64,000 bases of DNA from Zoogloea sp041917255 (GCA_041917255.1 JAYRYA010000004.1:1-64000); one strand, 5' to 3'. Positions 44,628-54,317 are shown, counted from the first letter of the stretch. Made by a program: numbers and translations. The notes: a model not told the origin generated them from the sequence alone.

Positions 44628-45656
44628 TTACTTGGCGTTGACGTAGGCGCGGGCCGCGTCGAGCATGCGGCAGGAGTAGCCCCACTCATTGTCGTACCAG
44701 GCCAGCACCTTGACCAGCACGGAGCCGTCTTCACCCTTGATGACGCGGGTCTGGGTGGCGTCGAAGGTGGAGGAGACGGTGGTGTGGTTGAAGTCGGAGG
44801 AGACCAGCGGCTCGTTGTTGACGGCCAGGATGCCCTTCAGCGGGCCGTTGGCCGCGGCGGTCATCAGCGCGTTGATTTCTTCCTTGGTGGTGGCGCGCTC
44901 GGCGGTGAAGGTGAGGTCAACCAGCGAGACGTTGATGGTCGGCACGCGCAGGGCGAAGCCATCGACCTTGCCAACCAGCTGCGGCAGCACCAGGCCGACG
45001 GCCTTGGCGGCGCCGGTCTTGGTCGGGATGATGTTGGCGGCGGCGGCACGGGCGCGGCGCAGGTCCTTGTGGCGGACGTCCACGGTGACCTGGTCGTTGG
45101 TGTAGGCGTGGATGGTGGTCATCAGGCCCTGCTTGATGCCGACGCTGTCGGCCAGGATCTTGGCGACCGGGGCGAGGCAGTTGGTGGTGCAGGAGGCGTT
45201 GGAGACGACGGTCATGTCGGCACGCAGCGCTTCTTCGTTGACGCCCATCACAATGGTGGTGTCCACATCGTCACCGCCCGGGGCGGAGATCAGCACGCGC
45301 TTGGCGCCCTGGTCGAGCAGCGCCTGGGCCTTGGCCTTGGTGGTGTAGGCGCCGGTGCATTCGAGCAGCACGTCCACGCCGTGGGAACCCCAGTTGACGC
45401 CCTTCGGGTCCTTGGTGGAGTAGAACGGGATCTTCTTGCCGTCGATGATGATGACGTTGTCGCCTTCGGTTTCGACGGAGGTCGCAAAGCGGCCGTGGGT
45501 GGTGTCGTACTTGAGCAGGTGGGCGTTGGTGGCCAGATCGCCGGAGGCGTTGATGGCGACCACTTCGAATTCATTTTGCAGACCTTGCTCGTAAATGGCG
45601 CGCAGCGTGCAGCGACCGATACGACCGAAACCATTGATGGCAACCTTGATGCTCAT
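44628..45656 (-). CDS. gap: Glyceraldehyde-3-phosphate dehydrogenase, type I
   Basis: 342 residues. The NAD-binding start KVAINGFGRIGRCTLRAI, the catalytic SNASCTTNCLAPVAKIL with the active Cys and the following YTNDQVTVDV region, and the C-terminal WYDNEWGYSCRMLD identify a class I tetrameric enzyme. It oxidises glyceraldehyde-3-phosphate to 1,3-bisphosphoglycerate with NAD, or runs in reverse. It lies 90 bp after tkt. Its AGGGAGAAGG ribosome site precedes the ATG by about 5-6 nt. Confidence 0.96.
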   Translation of the reverse strand: MSIKVAINGFGRIGRCTLRAIYEQGLQNEFEVVAINASGDLATNAHLLKYDTTHGRFATSVETEGDNVIIIDGKKIPFYSTKDPKGVNWGSHGVDVLLECTGAYTTKAKAQALLDQGAKRVLISAPGGDDVDTTIVMGVNEEALRADMTVVSNASCTTNCLAPVAKILADSVGIKQGLMTTIHAYTNDQVTVDVRHKDLRRARAAAANIIPTKTGAAKAVGLVLPQLVGKVDGFALRVPTINVSLVDLTFTAERATTKEEINALMTAAANGPLKGILAVNNEPLVSSDFNHTTVSSTFDATQTRVIKGEDGSVLVKVLAWYDNEWGYSCRMLDAARAYVNAK

Positions 45657-45746
45657 CGAGCCTTCTCCCTAGTTAATTACACGAAACCGAAATCTTGTTG
45701 CACGCGGCGCCCGGGGGCGCTGCGCGAGTACCGGGGTGCGCCTGGA

Positions 45747-47777
45747 TCAGGCGAGCACCTTCTTCACTGCGGCCACGACTGCCTCGGCGGTGATGCCGAA
45801 ATACTTGAACAGTTCGCCAGCCGGGGCCGATTCGCCGAAGCGGTCGAGGCCGATGACCTCGCCCTCGAGGCCCACATACTTGCGCCAGCCGTCGGTGACG
45901 CCGGCTTCCACGGCCACGCGGGGCAGACCCTTGGGCAGCACGGCGGCGCGGTAGGCGGCGTCCTGGCGGTCGAAGACGTTGGTGCTGGGCATCGACACCA
46001 CGCGCACGGCAACACCTTCGTCGGCGAGCTGCTTCTGGGCGGCCATGGCGAGGGCCACTTCGGAGCCGGTCGCTATGATAACGGCTTGCGGCGTGGCCGG
46101 CTGTGACGCAGTGCCCGCTTCGGACAACACATAACCGCCGCGGCGGATGTCGGCCACTTGCGCGCTGCTACGCGGCTGGAAGGGCAGGTTCTGGCGCGAG
46201 AAGGCCAGCGAACTGGGGCCGGTGGCGCGTTCGATCGATGCGGCCCACGCAACCGCCGATTCGGTGGTGTCGCAGGGGCGCCAGACATCCATGTTGGGGA
46301 TCAGGCGAAGGGAGGCGGTCTGCTCGACCGGCTGGTGGGTCGGGCCGTCTTCGCCGAGGCCGATCGAGTCGTGGGTAAACACGAAGATCTGGCGCACCTT
46401 CATCAGCGCCGCCATGCGCAGGGCGTTGCGGGCGTATTCGCTGAACATCAGGAAGGTGGCGGTGTAGGGCACGAGGCCACCGTGCAGCGCGATGCCGTTG
46501 GCGATGGCCGCCATGCCGAACTCGCGCACGCCGTAGTAAACGTAGTTGCCGCCGGTGCTGCGGGAGACACCCTTGGCGCCGGACCACAGGGTCAGGTTGG
46601 AGCCGGCGAGGTCGGCCGAGCCGCCGAGAAGCTCGGGCAGCTTGGGCGCGAAGGCTTCGATGCTGTTCTGGCTGGCCTTGCGGGTGGCGATGGTTTCGCC
46701 CTTCTCGGTGACCTTGGCGAGCACGCCTTCGACGTGGGCAGCCCAGTCGGCGGGCAACTCGCCGGCCATGCGGCGGGTGAATTCGGCGGCAAGCTCGGGG
46801 AACTCGGTGGCGTAGGCGGCGAAGCGGGTGTTCCAGTCGCCTTCAAGCGCGGCGCCCTTGGCCTTGGCATCCCAGGCTTCATAAACGTCGGCGGGGATCT
46901 CGAACGGCGGGTGGTTCCAGCCGATGTAGGCGCGGGCGGCTTCGATCTCGGCATTGCCCAGCGGGGCGCCGTGGACGTCGTGGCTGTCCTGCTTGTTGGG
47001 GCTGCCGGCACCGATGATGGTCTTGCAGCAGATCAGCGACGGCTTGCCGGTTTCGGCCTGAGCGGCCTTCAGGGCAGCCTCGATGGCGACCGGGTCGTGG
47101 CCCTGGACATCGCGCACCACATGCCAGCCGTAGGCTTCGAAGCGCTTCGGGGTGTCGTCGGTGAACCAGCCTTCGACGTGGCCGTCGATGGAGATGTTGT
47201 TGTCGTCGTAGAAGGCGATCAGCTTGCCCAGGCCCCAGGTGCCGGCCAGCGAGCAGGCCTCGTGGGAGATGCCTTCCATCAGGCAGCCGTCGCCCAGGAA
47301 GACGTAGGTGTGGTGATCGACGACGGTGTGGCCGGGGCGGTTGAAGTCGGCGGCGAGGATCTTCTCGGCCAGCGCCATGCCCACCGCGTTGGTGATGCCC
47401 TGACCCAGCGGGCCGGTGGTGGTCTCGACGCCGGGGGTGTAGCCGACTTCCGGGTGGCCCGGGGTCTTGCTGTGCAGCTGGCGGAAGTTCTTCAGGTCGT
47501 CGATGGACAGATCGTAGCCGGTGAGGTGCAGCAGGGCGTAGATCAGCATCGAGCCGTGGCCGTTGGACTGGACGAAGCGGTCGCGGTCGGCCCACTTGGG
47601 ATTGGCCGGGTTGTGGCGCAGGTGACGACGCCACAGGACTTCGGCGATCTCGGCCATGCCCATCGGGGCGCCGGGGTGGCCGGAGTTGGCTTTCTGGACT
47701 GCGTCCATGGCCAGCGCGCGAATCGCGCCAGTCAGGGGGTTGAAAACGGGCGGCTTGACATTACGCGAAGAAGACAT
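45747..47777 (-). CDS. tkt: Transketolase
   Basis: 676 residues from the ATG at 47777 (MSSSRNVKPPVFNPLTGAIR); the longer frame would run into the divergent promoter region. Motifs: DAVQKANSGHPGAPMGMAEI, the thiamine-diphosphate segment GDGCLMEGISHEACSLAG with AFYDDNNISIDGHVE, and in the pyrimidine domain TFLMFSEYARNALRMAALMK and THDSIGLGEDGPTHQPVE. It transfers two-carbon units in the pentose-phosphate and Calvin pathways. First gene of tkt-gap-pgk. Confidence 0.96.
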   Translation of the reverse strand: MSSSRNVKPPVFNPLTGAIRALAMDAVQKANSGHPGAPMGMAEIAEVLWRRHLRHNPANPKWADRDRFVQSNGHGSMLIYALLHLTGYDLSIDDLKNFRQLHSKTPGHPEVGYTPGVETTTGPLGQGITNAVGMALAEKILAADFNRPGHTVVDHHTYVFLGDGCLMEGISHEACSLAGTWGLGKLIAFYDDNNISIDGHVEGWFTDDTPKRFEAYGWHVVRDVQGHDPVAIEAALKAAQAETGKPSLICCKTIIGAGSPNKQDSHDVHGAPLGNAEIEAARAYIGWNHPPFEIPADVYEAWDAKAKGAALEGDWNTRFAAYATEFPELAAEFTRRMAGELPADWAAHVEGVLAKVTEKGETIATRKASQNSIEAFAPKLPELLGGSADLAGSNLTLWSGAKGVSRSTGGNYVYYGVREFGMAAIANGIALHGGLVPYTATFLMFSEYARNALRMAALMKVRQIFVFTHDSIGLGEDGPTHQPVEQTASLRLIPNMDVWRPCDTTESAVAWAASIERATGPSSLAFSRQNLPFQPRSSAQVADIRRGGYVLSEAGTASQPATPQAVIIATGSEVALAMAAQKQLADEGVAVRVVSMPSTNVFDRQDAAYRAAVLPKGLPRVAVEAGVTDGWRKYVGLEGEVIGLDRFGESAPAGELFKYFGITAEAVVAAVKKVLA

Positions 47778-47950
47778 CTGGGAACCTTCGGCCGGGGAGA
47801 GCGGCGCGCAAAGACTGCGATTATCTTTGATTTCCGGGGGCTTGGGTAGCCTTGGTGGCTTTAATCCGCCCGTGGGTCCCATCACGGCCCGGACGGAAAA
47901 ACTACGGCATAATCCCGGACGCCTTACATTTTCTTACAGCGCTCCCGCCG

Positions 47951-49336
47951 ATGCGTCTGCTCTCCCGCTCGACCGCTCTGGTTGTCGTCCTTGCCGCCCT
48001 GCTGCTCGGCGGTTGTGGCGGTATGAAATACACCGTTGATGATGGCCGCAAGGTTAACGAAACGCTACTGGGCAACCTGCGTGCCCTCGGGCACGGCGAG
48101 CGCGCCCTGCGTCCGGCCATCGTGCGCTCTGCGGGGCTGAAGGACCCGGACTGCAGCCATCAGTGGGAGCTGCCCATCAGTGTGGCGACGAGCTACGAGT
48201 GGGACGAGGACGACCGCGTGGCCTGGGTGCGCGCACTGCAGGTGGATGAACGCCTGACGGTCGTGGCCGCCGCTCAGGACATCGGCCTTGCCCCCGGCGA
48301 CAAGATCGTCGAGATCAAGGGCTACAAGAAGAACGACGCCAACAAGATGCTGGCCGAGCTGGCCGAGCTGCGCGACGACGGCGAGCCTTTTCCGGTCAGG
48401 ACAGCTGCCGGCAAGACGGTGACCATCAAGCCGCTGCAGGTATGCCGTGGCTATGCCCGGCTGGCGCCACCGGTCACGCCCGGCTATCAGGATTTCCACT
48501 GGCTGATGAGCATTCATCCGCTTGAAATCTTCGGCCCGCAGATCACCCCGGACGAAGCCCTGTGGATGGTGTTATGGACGCAGGGGCTGTCCGAGGAGGG
48601 CGGCGCCCGGATGAAGACGTATCACTACAGCAAGGAGATTGTCTCGACGCTGTTCGAGATCGCTTCCCTGGCCACCGGCCTCAACGCGGCAGCCCAGGCG
48701 GCAAAGGTGGCGGCCAACCAGGCGGCCCAGGCGGCGGCCGCAGCGGCCGCCAAGTCGGCGTCCGAGGCCGCCGCCAAGCAGGTGTTGCAGGAGGCTGCGC
48801 GAAAGCTCGCCGAGCAGGCTGCTCAGGATTACGTCCAGAAGGTGGGCGAGGAGGTGGTCAAGTCAGTCGGCCGGCAGGCCGGCAACGTGCTGCGGGACAC
48901 CTTCATGGCACGGATGGGGATGGCGGTGTCGAGCCTGTCGTGGGTGGCCACCACCGCCTTTGACGACGCCGACCGCTGGGTTTACGACCGGATCGGCAAG
49001 CTCGGCGGCGACCCGCTGGCGGGCGCGACCCTGCACCAGAAGCTCCTGGACCAGAACCGTATCAGCAATGTCTTTGTGCTGGATGAGGAGCGGCTCGCGA
49101 AGTTCGTGAACCTGGCGCGCCAGACTCAGCGTGAAGAAATGCTCGCAGCCGTCCTCAAGGGCGCGTCGCTGGAGGCGTTTACCCTGAAGCTCTCCGATCT
49201 GCCCAGTGCCTCCGACGACGTCGGGGGCATGGCGCTGGCTTCGGATGGCGAGGAGATCAAGCCGCCCGCGGGCGTCGGCCAGACCGGCCTGATCGATGCA
49301 ATGCTGCGAATGCCCCTTGAATCGGGCGACGATTGA
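47951..49336 (+). CDS. Lipoprotein with PDZ-like segment and Ala-rich helical region
   Basis: 461 residues from the ATG at 47951. A lipoprotein signal (STALVVVLAALLLGGCGG, Cys22) anchors it in the outer or inner membrane. Residues about 95-165 read like a PDZ-type domain (DIGLAPGDKIVEIKGYKKND, AGKTVTIKPLQV). After a Trp-rich middle part (FHWLMSIHPLEIFGPQITPD) comes a long Ala/Gln/Lys helix (about 255-310), probably coiled coil or amphipathic. No family name is recognised. It is followed 3 bp later by the MORN protein, so the pair is one operon. It is divergent from tkt. Confidence 0.8.
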   Translation: MRLLSRSTALVVVLAALLLGGCGGMKYTVDDGRKVNETLLGNLRALGHGERALRPAIVRSAGLKDPDCSHQWELPISVATSYEWDEDDRVAWVRALQVDERLTVVAAAQDIGLAPGDKIVEIKGYKKNDANKMLAELAELRDDGEPFPVRTAAGKTVTIKPLQVCRGYARLAPPVTPGYQDFHWLMSIHPLEIFGPQITPDEALWMVLWTQGLSEEGGARMKTYHYSKEIVSTLFEIASLATGLNAAAQAAKVAANQAAQAAAAAAAKSASEAAAKQVLQEAARKLAEQAAQDYVQKVGEEVVKSVGRQAGNVLRDTFMARMGMAVSSLSWVATTAFDDADRWVYDRIGKLGGDPLAGATLHQKLLDQNRISNVFVLDEERLAKFVNLARQTQREEMLAAVLKGASLEAFTLKLSDLPSASDDVGGMALASDGEEIKPPAGVGQTGLIDAMLRMPLESGDD

Positions 49337-49339
49337 ATC

Positions 49340-51106
49340 ATGAAGAAGATGCGAATCCTTGATCTGAGATACGTGCTGGCCTGTTCGCTGGTTACCGCAG
49401 CGGTGGCTCAGACGCCGCCGCCGGCCTCCTCGATGCCGGAGGATTCCGGCGCCCAGCTGGATTGTCCGGCTGCCATGCAGCAGGCCGAACTGACCTTCGA
49501 GCGCGGCCAGCAGGTGGCCGCCGCCAAGCGATGGAAAGACGCCCAGCCCCTGCTTGCCGAGGCCAGCAGCGCCTTCCTCCGCATCGCCGCCAATTGCCCG
49601 GCGGTGGCGCCGCACGCCAACAAGCAGGGCGACAAGGCCACGGCGCTCCTCAAGCAGGCCGAAGCGGCGTCGAGCCATCAGACCGAGTGCCTCCCGCGGC
49701 TCGACAAGGCCCTCGATCTTGAGGTGAAGGTGGCGGCGGCCCGTGGCGAAAAGAGTGATCCGGCCCAGATCGAACGCCTGCTCACCGAAGCCGAGAACGT
49801 CTGGCGCGAGGCGGCCGATCTGTGCCACCCGCCCCACAAGGAGAAAGCCGAGAAGAGCCTCGCGGCCACGGTGCGTGCCCGGGCCGCCAATGCCGAACTG
49901 CTCAGTTCCGGCCCAGCCTGCGACACGGCGTGGAAGAGCGCCACGTCGCTGGCCGACTATGCCCGCGTGGCGTGGAAGGAGAAGCGCTGGGACGACGCAG
50001 CGTCCCTCTACAGCAAGGCCGTGCTGGCCTGGGAGGGGGCCGCCGACAAGTGTGCCGGCAGCCGCCAGACACAGGCCATGCGCAAGGTCGAGCAGACCCA
50101 GATCGACGCCCACAACGCCGAGCACTGTGGCCCCCTGTGGGATGCCGCCACCGACCAGACTCAACAACTGCGTACCGTCGGCGCAGCGGTGTCAGCCACC
50201 GAGAAGGACGTGCTGTCGGTGAAAGCCGAGGTGGCCTGGCGCGACGCGGTGATCCAGTGCCGTGGCAATCCCCAGAGCCTCGCCCGAACCAACGCCGACG
50301 CGATATCCCGCGAGCGTGGCGCGCCGCTGCCCCAGAACGCGATGGCCTTGTACGGCAGCCGCAAGGCGCCGCCGCCGGCCATCGTGACCAACCAGCCGGT
50401 GGTGGCGCCGGTGGTCGTCCAGCCGATGGCTGCGGCCGTTGCCAAGCTGCCCGCAGCCGCTGCGGTGACGGCCACAGCGGCCGCGGCCGCTCCGGCATCT
50501 GTGCCGGCTCCCGCTCCGGCGCCGGTGGCCGCGCCGGTGGCCGAGAACAAGCCGGCTGCCGCGCCCGCTGCGCCGGCGGGCGAAGTGGTGCTGGTGGCGG
50601 GCGACACCACCTATCGCGGTACGTTTGCGCTGGATCGCGCGAGCGGCGCCGTCACCGGCAATGGCACTGTCGAATGGACCAACGGCGAACGCTACGTGGG
50701 CGCCCTGGTCAATGGCCGCAAGCACGGCAAGGGGCGTTTCGAGTGGGTGGGCGGTCAGTGGTACGAGGGCGACTGGGTGGATGACCAGGCCGTGGGCTAC
50801 GGGGTGATCCGCTTCGCCGGCGGCAACCGCTACGAAGGCGCGGTGAAGGATGGCGAGCCGAATGGCCGTGGCACTCAGATTTTCCCCAGCGGCGACCGCT
50901 ACACCGGCGATTTTTCGCGCGGCGTGTTTCACGGTCAGGGCACGTATGCCTGGAAGAACGGCAACCGCTACGACGGGACCTGGAACATGGGGCGCAAGCA
51001 CGGCCAGGGCCGCCTGACATGGTCGGGCGGCGATGCCTGGGAGGGCGAGTTCCAGAACGACCAGCAGACCGACAAGGGCAAGAACCTCACCGCATCGGTC
51101 AAGTGA
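49340..51106 (+). CDS. Exported MORN-repeat protein with four Cys-bounded helical modules
   Basis: 588 residues with a signal peptide (YVLACSLVTAAVAQ). Residues 42-307 contain four helical modules, each starting and ending in a cysteine: C42-C86, C117-C162, C194-C238 and C263-C307, spacing 44-45, with similar interiors (VAAAKRWKDAQPLLAEA against VAWKEKRWDDAASLYSKA). An Ala/Pro linker (about 345-425) leads to six to seven MORN repeats (about 430-580; RYVGALVNGRKHGKGRFEW, RYTGDFSRGVFHGQGTYAW, RYDGTWNMGRKHGQGRLTW). The regular cysteine pairs suggest one disulfide per module in the periplasm. Function unknown; it forms an operon with the lipoprotein upstream. Confidence 0.85.
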   Translation: MKKMRILDLRYVLACSLVTAAVAQTPPPASSMPEDSGAQLDCPAAMQQAELTFERGQQVAAAKRWKDAQPLLAEASSAFLRIAANCPAVAPHANKQGDKATALLKQAEAASSHQTECLPRLDKALDLEVKVAAARGEKSDPAQIERLLTEAENVWREAADLCHPPHKEKAEKSLAATVRARAANAELLSSGPACDTAWKSATSLADYARVAWKEKRWDDAASLYSKAVLAWEGAADKCAGSRQTQAMRKVEQTQIDAHNAEHCGPLWDAATDQTQQLRTVGAAVSATEKDVLSVKAEVAWRDAVIQCRGNPQSLARTNADAISRERGAPLPQNAMALYGSRKAPPPAIVTNQPVVAPVVVQPMAAAVAKLPAAAAVTATAAAAAPASVPAPAPAPVAAPVAENKPAAAPAAPAGEVVLVAGDTTYRGTFALDRASGAVTGNGTVEWTNGERYVGALVNGRKHGKGRFEWVGGQWYEGDWVDDQAVGYGVIRFAGGNRYEGAVKDGEPNGRGTQIFPSGDRYTGDFSRGVFHGQGTYAWKNGNRYDGTWNMGRKHGQGRLTWSGGDAWEGEFQNDQQTDKGKNLTASVK

Positions 51107-51166
51107 GCTCAGCGCGGAATGATGGCGGGGCGGCTGCGGTCGCCCCGTTGTCGTTCAAGGCGTCGG

Positions 51167-52034
51167 TCACACCCACTGGCGGCGGCGCTCCATCAGTTTC
51201 CAGATCAGCGGGGTGAGGATGAGCTGCATCGCCAGATCGAGCTTGCCGCCGGGCACCACGATGGTGTTGGCGCGGGACATGAAGCTGCCATCCACCATCC
51301 GCAGCAGGTAGGGGAAATCGACGCCCCGCGGGTCGCGGAAGCGGATGATGACCATGGATTCGTCGGCGGTGGGAATGTCGCGGGCGATGAAGGGATTGGA
51401 CGTATCCACCATCGGCACCCGCTGAAAATTGATGTGGGTGTGGGAGAACTGCGGGACGATGTAATGCGTGCATCCGGCGCAGGATGGTCTCCTGCACGGC
51501 CTCGAGGGAGTAGCCGCGGGTCTTCGTGTCCCGGTGGATCTTCTGTATCCACTCCAGGTTGGTGATTGGAACGACGCCGATCAGCAGGTCGGCGTGGCGG
51601 CAGATGTTGACCTTCTCGGTGATGACCGCCCCGTGCAGGCCTTCGTAAAACAAGCAGTCGGTATCCGGGGGAATGTCTTCCCAGGGTGTGAAGCTGCCGA
51701 CCTTCAGGCCACGGCGGGCGGCTTCTTCCGAGTGGTGAAGGTAATGGCGGCGCCGGCCACTCCCCGATTCGCCATAGGTGCGGAAGAGGTGTTCGAGCTC
51801 TTCGAGGAGGTTGGCTTCCGGCCCGAAGTGACTGATTCCACGGAGGCCCTTGTTCTCCGCATCGATGATGAGTTCGCGGATCTCGCTGCGGGTGTAGCGG
51901 TGAAAACTGTCGCCCTCGATGATGGCGGCGTTGACCTTCTCGCGCCAGAAAATGCCTTCAAAGGTGTGCTTGACGGTCGTCGTGCCGGAGCCGGACGAGC
52001 CGGTCACCACGACGATGGGGTGCTTCATGGACAT
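51167..52034 (-). pseudogene. prk: Phosphoribulokinase, frameshifted
   Basis: Starts at ATG 52034 (GGAGCAAT before it) with the P-loop VVVTGSSGSGTTTVKHTFE, then EGDSFHRYTRSEIREL, HFGPEANLLEELEHLF and LFYEGLHGAVITEKVNICRH, all phosphoribulokinase. The frame is good down to LRRMH, near 51470, after which it runs into nonsense to 51099. The missing end continues in another frame: YIVPQFSHTHINFQRVPMVD, then SFMSRANTIVVPGGKLDLAM, stopping at 51167. With the conserved residues restored, the protein would be about 291 aa, the normal length. An 8-bp deletion after ATG CAC G (51463-51472) accounts for the shift. The enzyme would make ribulose-1,5-bisphosphate in the Calvin cycle; either the gene is dead or this is a sequencing error. 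Confidence 0.85.
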
Positions 52035-52164
52035 GGATTGCTCCAGAAAATGAGTGTTTTTGGAGCAGGCCACGGGGGGATGAACTGTTCCAAAAGCACT
52101 CCGGCGGTTTTCCGGAGCGGACGGTGCACTCACTCAGCAATATCTGTGCCGAGCCTCCAGGCGC

Positions 52165-52974
52165 TCAAGCGTGGCTGTGCAGCCAGGTGCGCCACTGCTC
52201 GAACAGGGCGGGGCTGGCGGCCGCGATGACCGAGCGCTTGATGGCGGGGCCGGCCGTGAGCGGCGTGCCGCCCAGCGTGCTGTAAGCGCCGCCGGCTTCG
52301 TCGAGGATCAGTCGGCCGGCGGCGTAATCCCAGAGCATCTGGCCGCCGTGGATGTAGACGTCGAGCCGGCCCGCAGCGACATAGCACCATTCGAGGGCGC
52401 TGGAACCAAAATTGCGCTGGGAGTAGTACGGTGGGCGCACCGCGAGCTCGTCTCCCAGGTGGTGGCTGATGCGCTTGAAGTCGACGCCCGCGACGGCATC
52501 CTTGAGGCGGGATGCGGGGCTGCGCAGAGGCAGTGCGACTTCGTTGAGCCACGCCCCGGCACCGCGGGCAGCGTAGAAGGCTTCGTCGGTGATGGGGTTG
52601 TAGACCACGCCAAGCTGCGTCTTGTGATCGATGAGGTAGGCGACGGCCACACCGAAGAACGGGATTCCGTTGGCGAAGTTGGTGGTTCCGTCGATGGGGT
52701 CGATGACCCACAGGCCGCTCTTGCCCTGGTGCCACACGCGGCCCTGCTCTTCGGCGCTCATCTCCTCGCCCAGCACGGCGCCGGGGATGAGTTCGGGGAG
52801 GCGTTCCACCAGCGCGGCCTGGGAGGCGAGGTCGGCCTCGGTGAGCACGCTGCCATCGGCCTTGTGCTCGCGCACGGCCCGAAGGTAGCGGGGCAGGATG
52901 GTTTCCTTGGCCATCTCGCGGACGAGACCGGCCAGGGCGCGGGCTTGGTCGAGGCGTTGGGCGGCGTTCAGCAT
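52165..52974 (-). CDS. Inositol monophosphatase family protein
   Basis: 269 residues from the ATG at 52974, which overlaps the end of the redoxin gene by 7 bp. Metal-dependent phosphatase motifs: the acidic GAVLGEEMSAEE, the WVIDPIDGTTNFANGIP motif with both Asp ligands, and the final LWDYAAGRLILDEAGG. It dephosphorylates inositol-1-phosphate or related sugar or nucleotide phosphates (SuhB/CysQ-like roles). The substrate cannot be settled from sequence. It is translationally coupled to the redoxin. Confidence 0.9.
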   Translation of the reverse strand: MLNAAQRLDQARALAGLVREMAKETILPRYLRAVREHKADGSVLTEADLASQAALVERLPELIPGAVLGEEMSAEEQGRVWHQGKSGLWVIDPIDGTTNFANGIPFFGVAVAYLIDHKTQLGVVYNPITDEAFYAARGAGAWLNEVALPLRSPASRLKDAVAGVDFKRISHHLGDELAVRPPYYSQRNFGSSALEWCYVAAGRLDVYIHGGQMLWDYAAGRLILDEAGGAYSTLGGTPLTAGPAIKRSVIAAASPALFEQWRTWLHSHA

Positions 52975-53528
52975 GTTGCCCGCCACTTGATGGAGCAGCC
53001 GATGCCGGGTGTCTGTTGGGCTGGGCCGCGACCGGTTTCGGCCACCTGGCGCATTGCCTCGAAGAGCTCGCGGCGGGCGTCGTCGGGGGCCGGGTTCTTG
53101 CCCGATGCGTCGAGGCGGCCGCGATACTGCAGCCCCAGGCCGGCATCGAAGCCGAAGAAGTCCGGCGTGCACACCGCGCCGTAGGCCCTGGCGACGGCCT
53201 GGCTCTCGTCGAGCAGGTAGGGGAAGGGGAAGTTCATGGTGGCGGCGACGCGCTGCATGTTGTCCCAGGAATCTTCGGGGTAGTCCGCCGGATCGTTGGC
53301 CATGATGGCCACCGAGCCGACGCCGATGCCGGCAAGCTCGCGGCAGTCGCGCACGAGGCGCGGCAGCACGGCCTTCACATACGGGCAGTGGTTGCAGATG
53401 AACATCACCAGCAGGCCCTGAGGGCCGCGGCAACTGGACAGGCTGTGGGACTTGCCGTCTACACCGGGCAGAACGAAGTCCGGGGCGGACCAGCCGAAAT
53501 CGCACAGGGGCGTGGTAAGACTGACCAT
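52968..53528 (-). CDS. AhpC/TSA-type thioredoxin-fold protein
   Basis: 186 residues. The start VSLTTPLCDFGWSAPDFVLP, the active-site CNHCPYVKAVLPRLV (a CxxC motif, as in the family of 'thioredoxin family protein' close to alkyl hydroperoxide reductases) and VCTPDFFGFDAGLGLQYRGR with a resolving-type Cys are seen. Likely a thiol-dependent peroxidase or disulfide reductase in the cytoplasm. The C-terminus has two further cysteines. It overlaps the phosphatase start codon, indicating one operon; the divergent rsmE gene starts 45 bp upstream. Confidence 0.88.
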   Translation of the reverse strand: MVSLTTPLCDFGWSAPDFVLPGVDGKSHSLSSCRGPQGLLVMFICNHCPYVKAVLPRLVRDCRELAGIGVGSVAIMANDPADYPEDSWDNMQRVAATMNFPFPYLLDESQAVARAYGAVCTPDFFGFDAGLGLQYRGRLDASGKNPAPDDARRELFEAMRQVAETGRGPAQQTPGIGCSIKWRATC

Positions 53529-53573
53529 GATCTTCGTTGAGTTTCAATCCCGTGGAGGCACGCGGATAATAGC

Positions 53574-54317
53574 ATGATGAACCCGCGCTTCTTTTGCCCC
53601 GACGGCCTTGTGCCCGATTCCGACATGCCGCTGCCGGCGGCCGTTGCCCATCACGCCGAGCGCGTTCTGCGGCTCGCGGCGGGCGATGCCGTGACCCTTT
53701 TCGACGGCCAGGGCGGCGAGTGCGCGGCCACCCTCGTCGCGCTGGGCAGGCAGCCCGTTGCCCGGCTCGGCCCGCGGCTCGATGCCGAACGGGAGTCGCC
53801 GCTGGCGATCACCCTCGTGCAGGCGCTGGCGAGTGCCGACAAGATGGACTGGGTCGTGCAGAAGGCAGTGGAGCTGGGCGTTGCGGCGATCCAGCCGGTG
53901 GCGGCCGAGCGCTCGGTGCTCAAGCTGTCGGGCGACCGGGCAGACAAGCGCCTCGCCCACTGGCAGCAGATCGCGGTGTCGGCCTGCGAGCAGTCGGGCC
54001 GTAACCGGGTGCCCGAGGTGGCCGAGATCCTGCCGCTGGCCAAATATCTGGTGCGGGATTTCGCCGGCACGCGGATGATCCTTGCCCCTGGGGCGGAAGG
54101 CGCGCTGGCCCGCAAGTCGCGTCCGGCCGGCCCGGTGGCGATCCTGATCGGGCCGGAGGGCGGCTGGTCGCCGGCCGAGCTGGCCCTGGCCGACCGCGCC
54201 GGCTGTGCTCCCCTGGCCCTTGGCCCGCGTGTGCTGCGCACCGAAACCGCCGGCCTTGCGGCCATCGCGGCGATGCAGACTCTGTGGGGGGATTTTCCGG
54301 GAGAAGCCGATGTTTGA
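53574..54317 (+). CDS. rsmE: 16S rRNA m3U1498 methyltransferase RsmE
   Basis: 247 residues. SPOUT-family marks: ADKMDWVVQKAVELGVAAIQ, the Arg-rich SERSVLKL/KRLAHWQQIAVSACEQ block, and the knot IGPEGGWSPAELALA with LGPRVLRTETAGLAAIA. It methylates U1498 in 16S rRNA with S-adenosylmethionine. GTGGAGG lies before the ATG. The stop overlaps the start of the polyphosphate enzyme by 8 bp. Confidence 0.94.
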   Translation: MMNPRFFCPDGLVPDSDMPLPAAVAHHAERVLRLAAGDAVTLFDGQGGECAATLVALGRQPVARLGPRLDAERESPLAITLVQALASADKMDWVVQKAVELGVAAIQPVAAERSVLKLSGDRADKRLAHWQQIAVSACEQSGRNRVPEVAEILPLAKYLVRDFAGTRMILAPGAEGALARKSRPAGPVAILIGPEGGWSPAELALADRAGCAPLALGPRVLRTETAGLAAIAAMQTLWGDFPGEADV

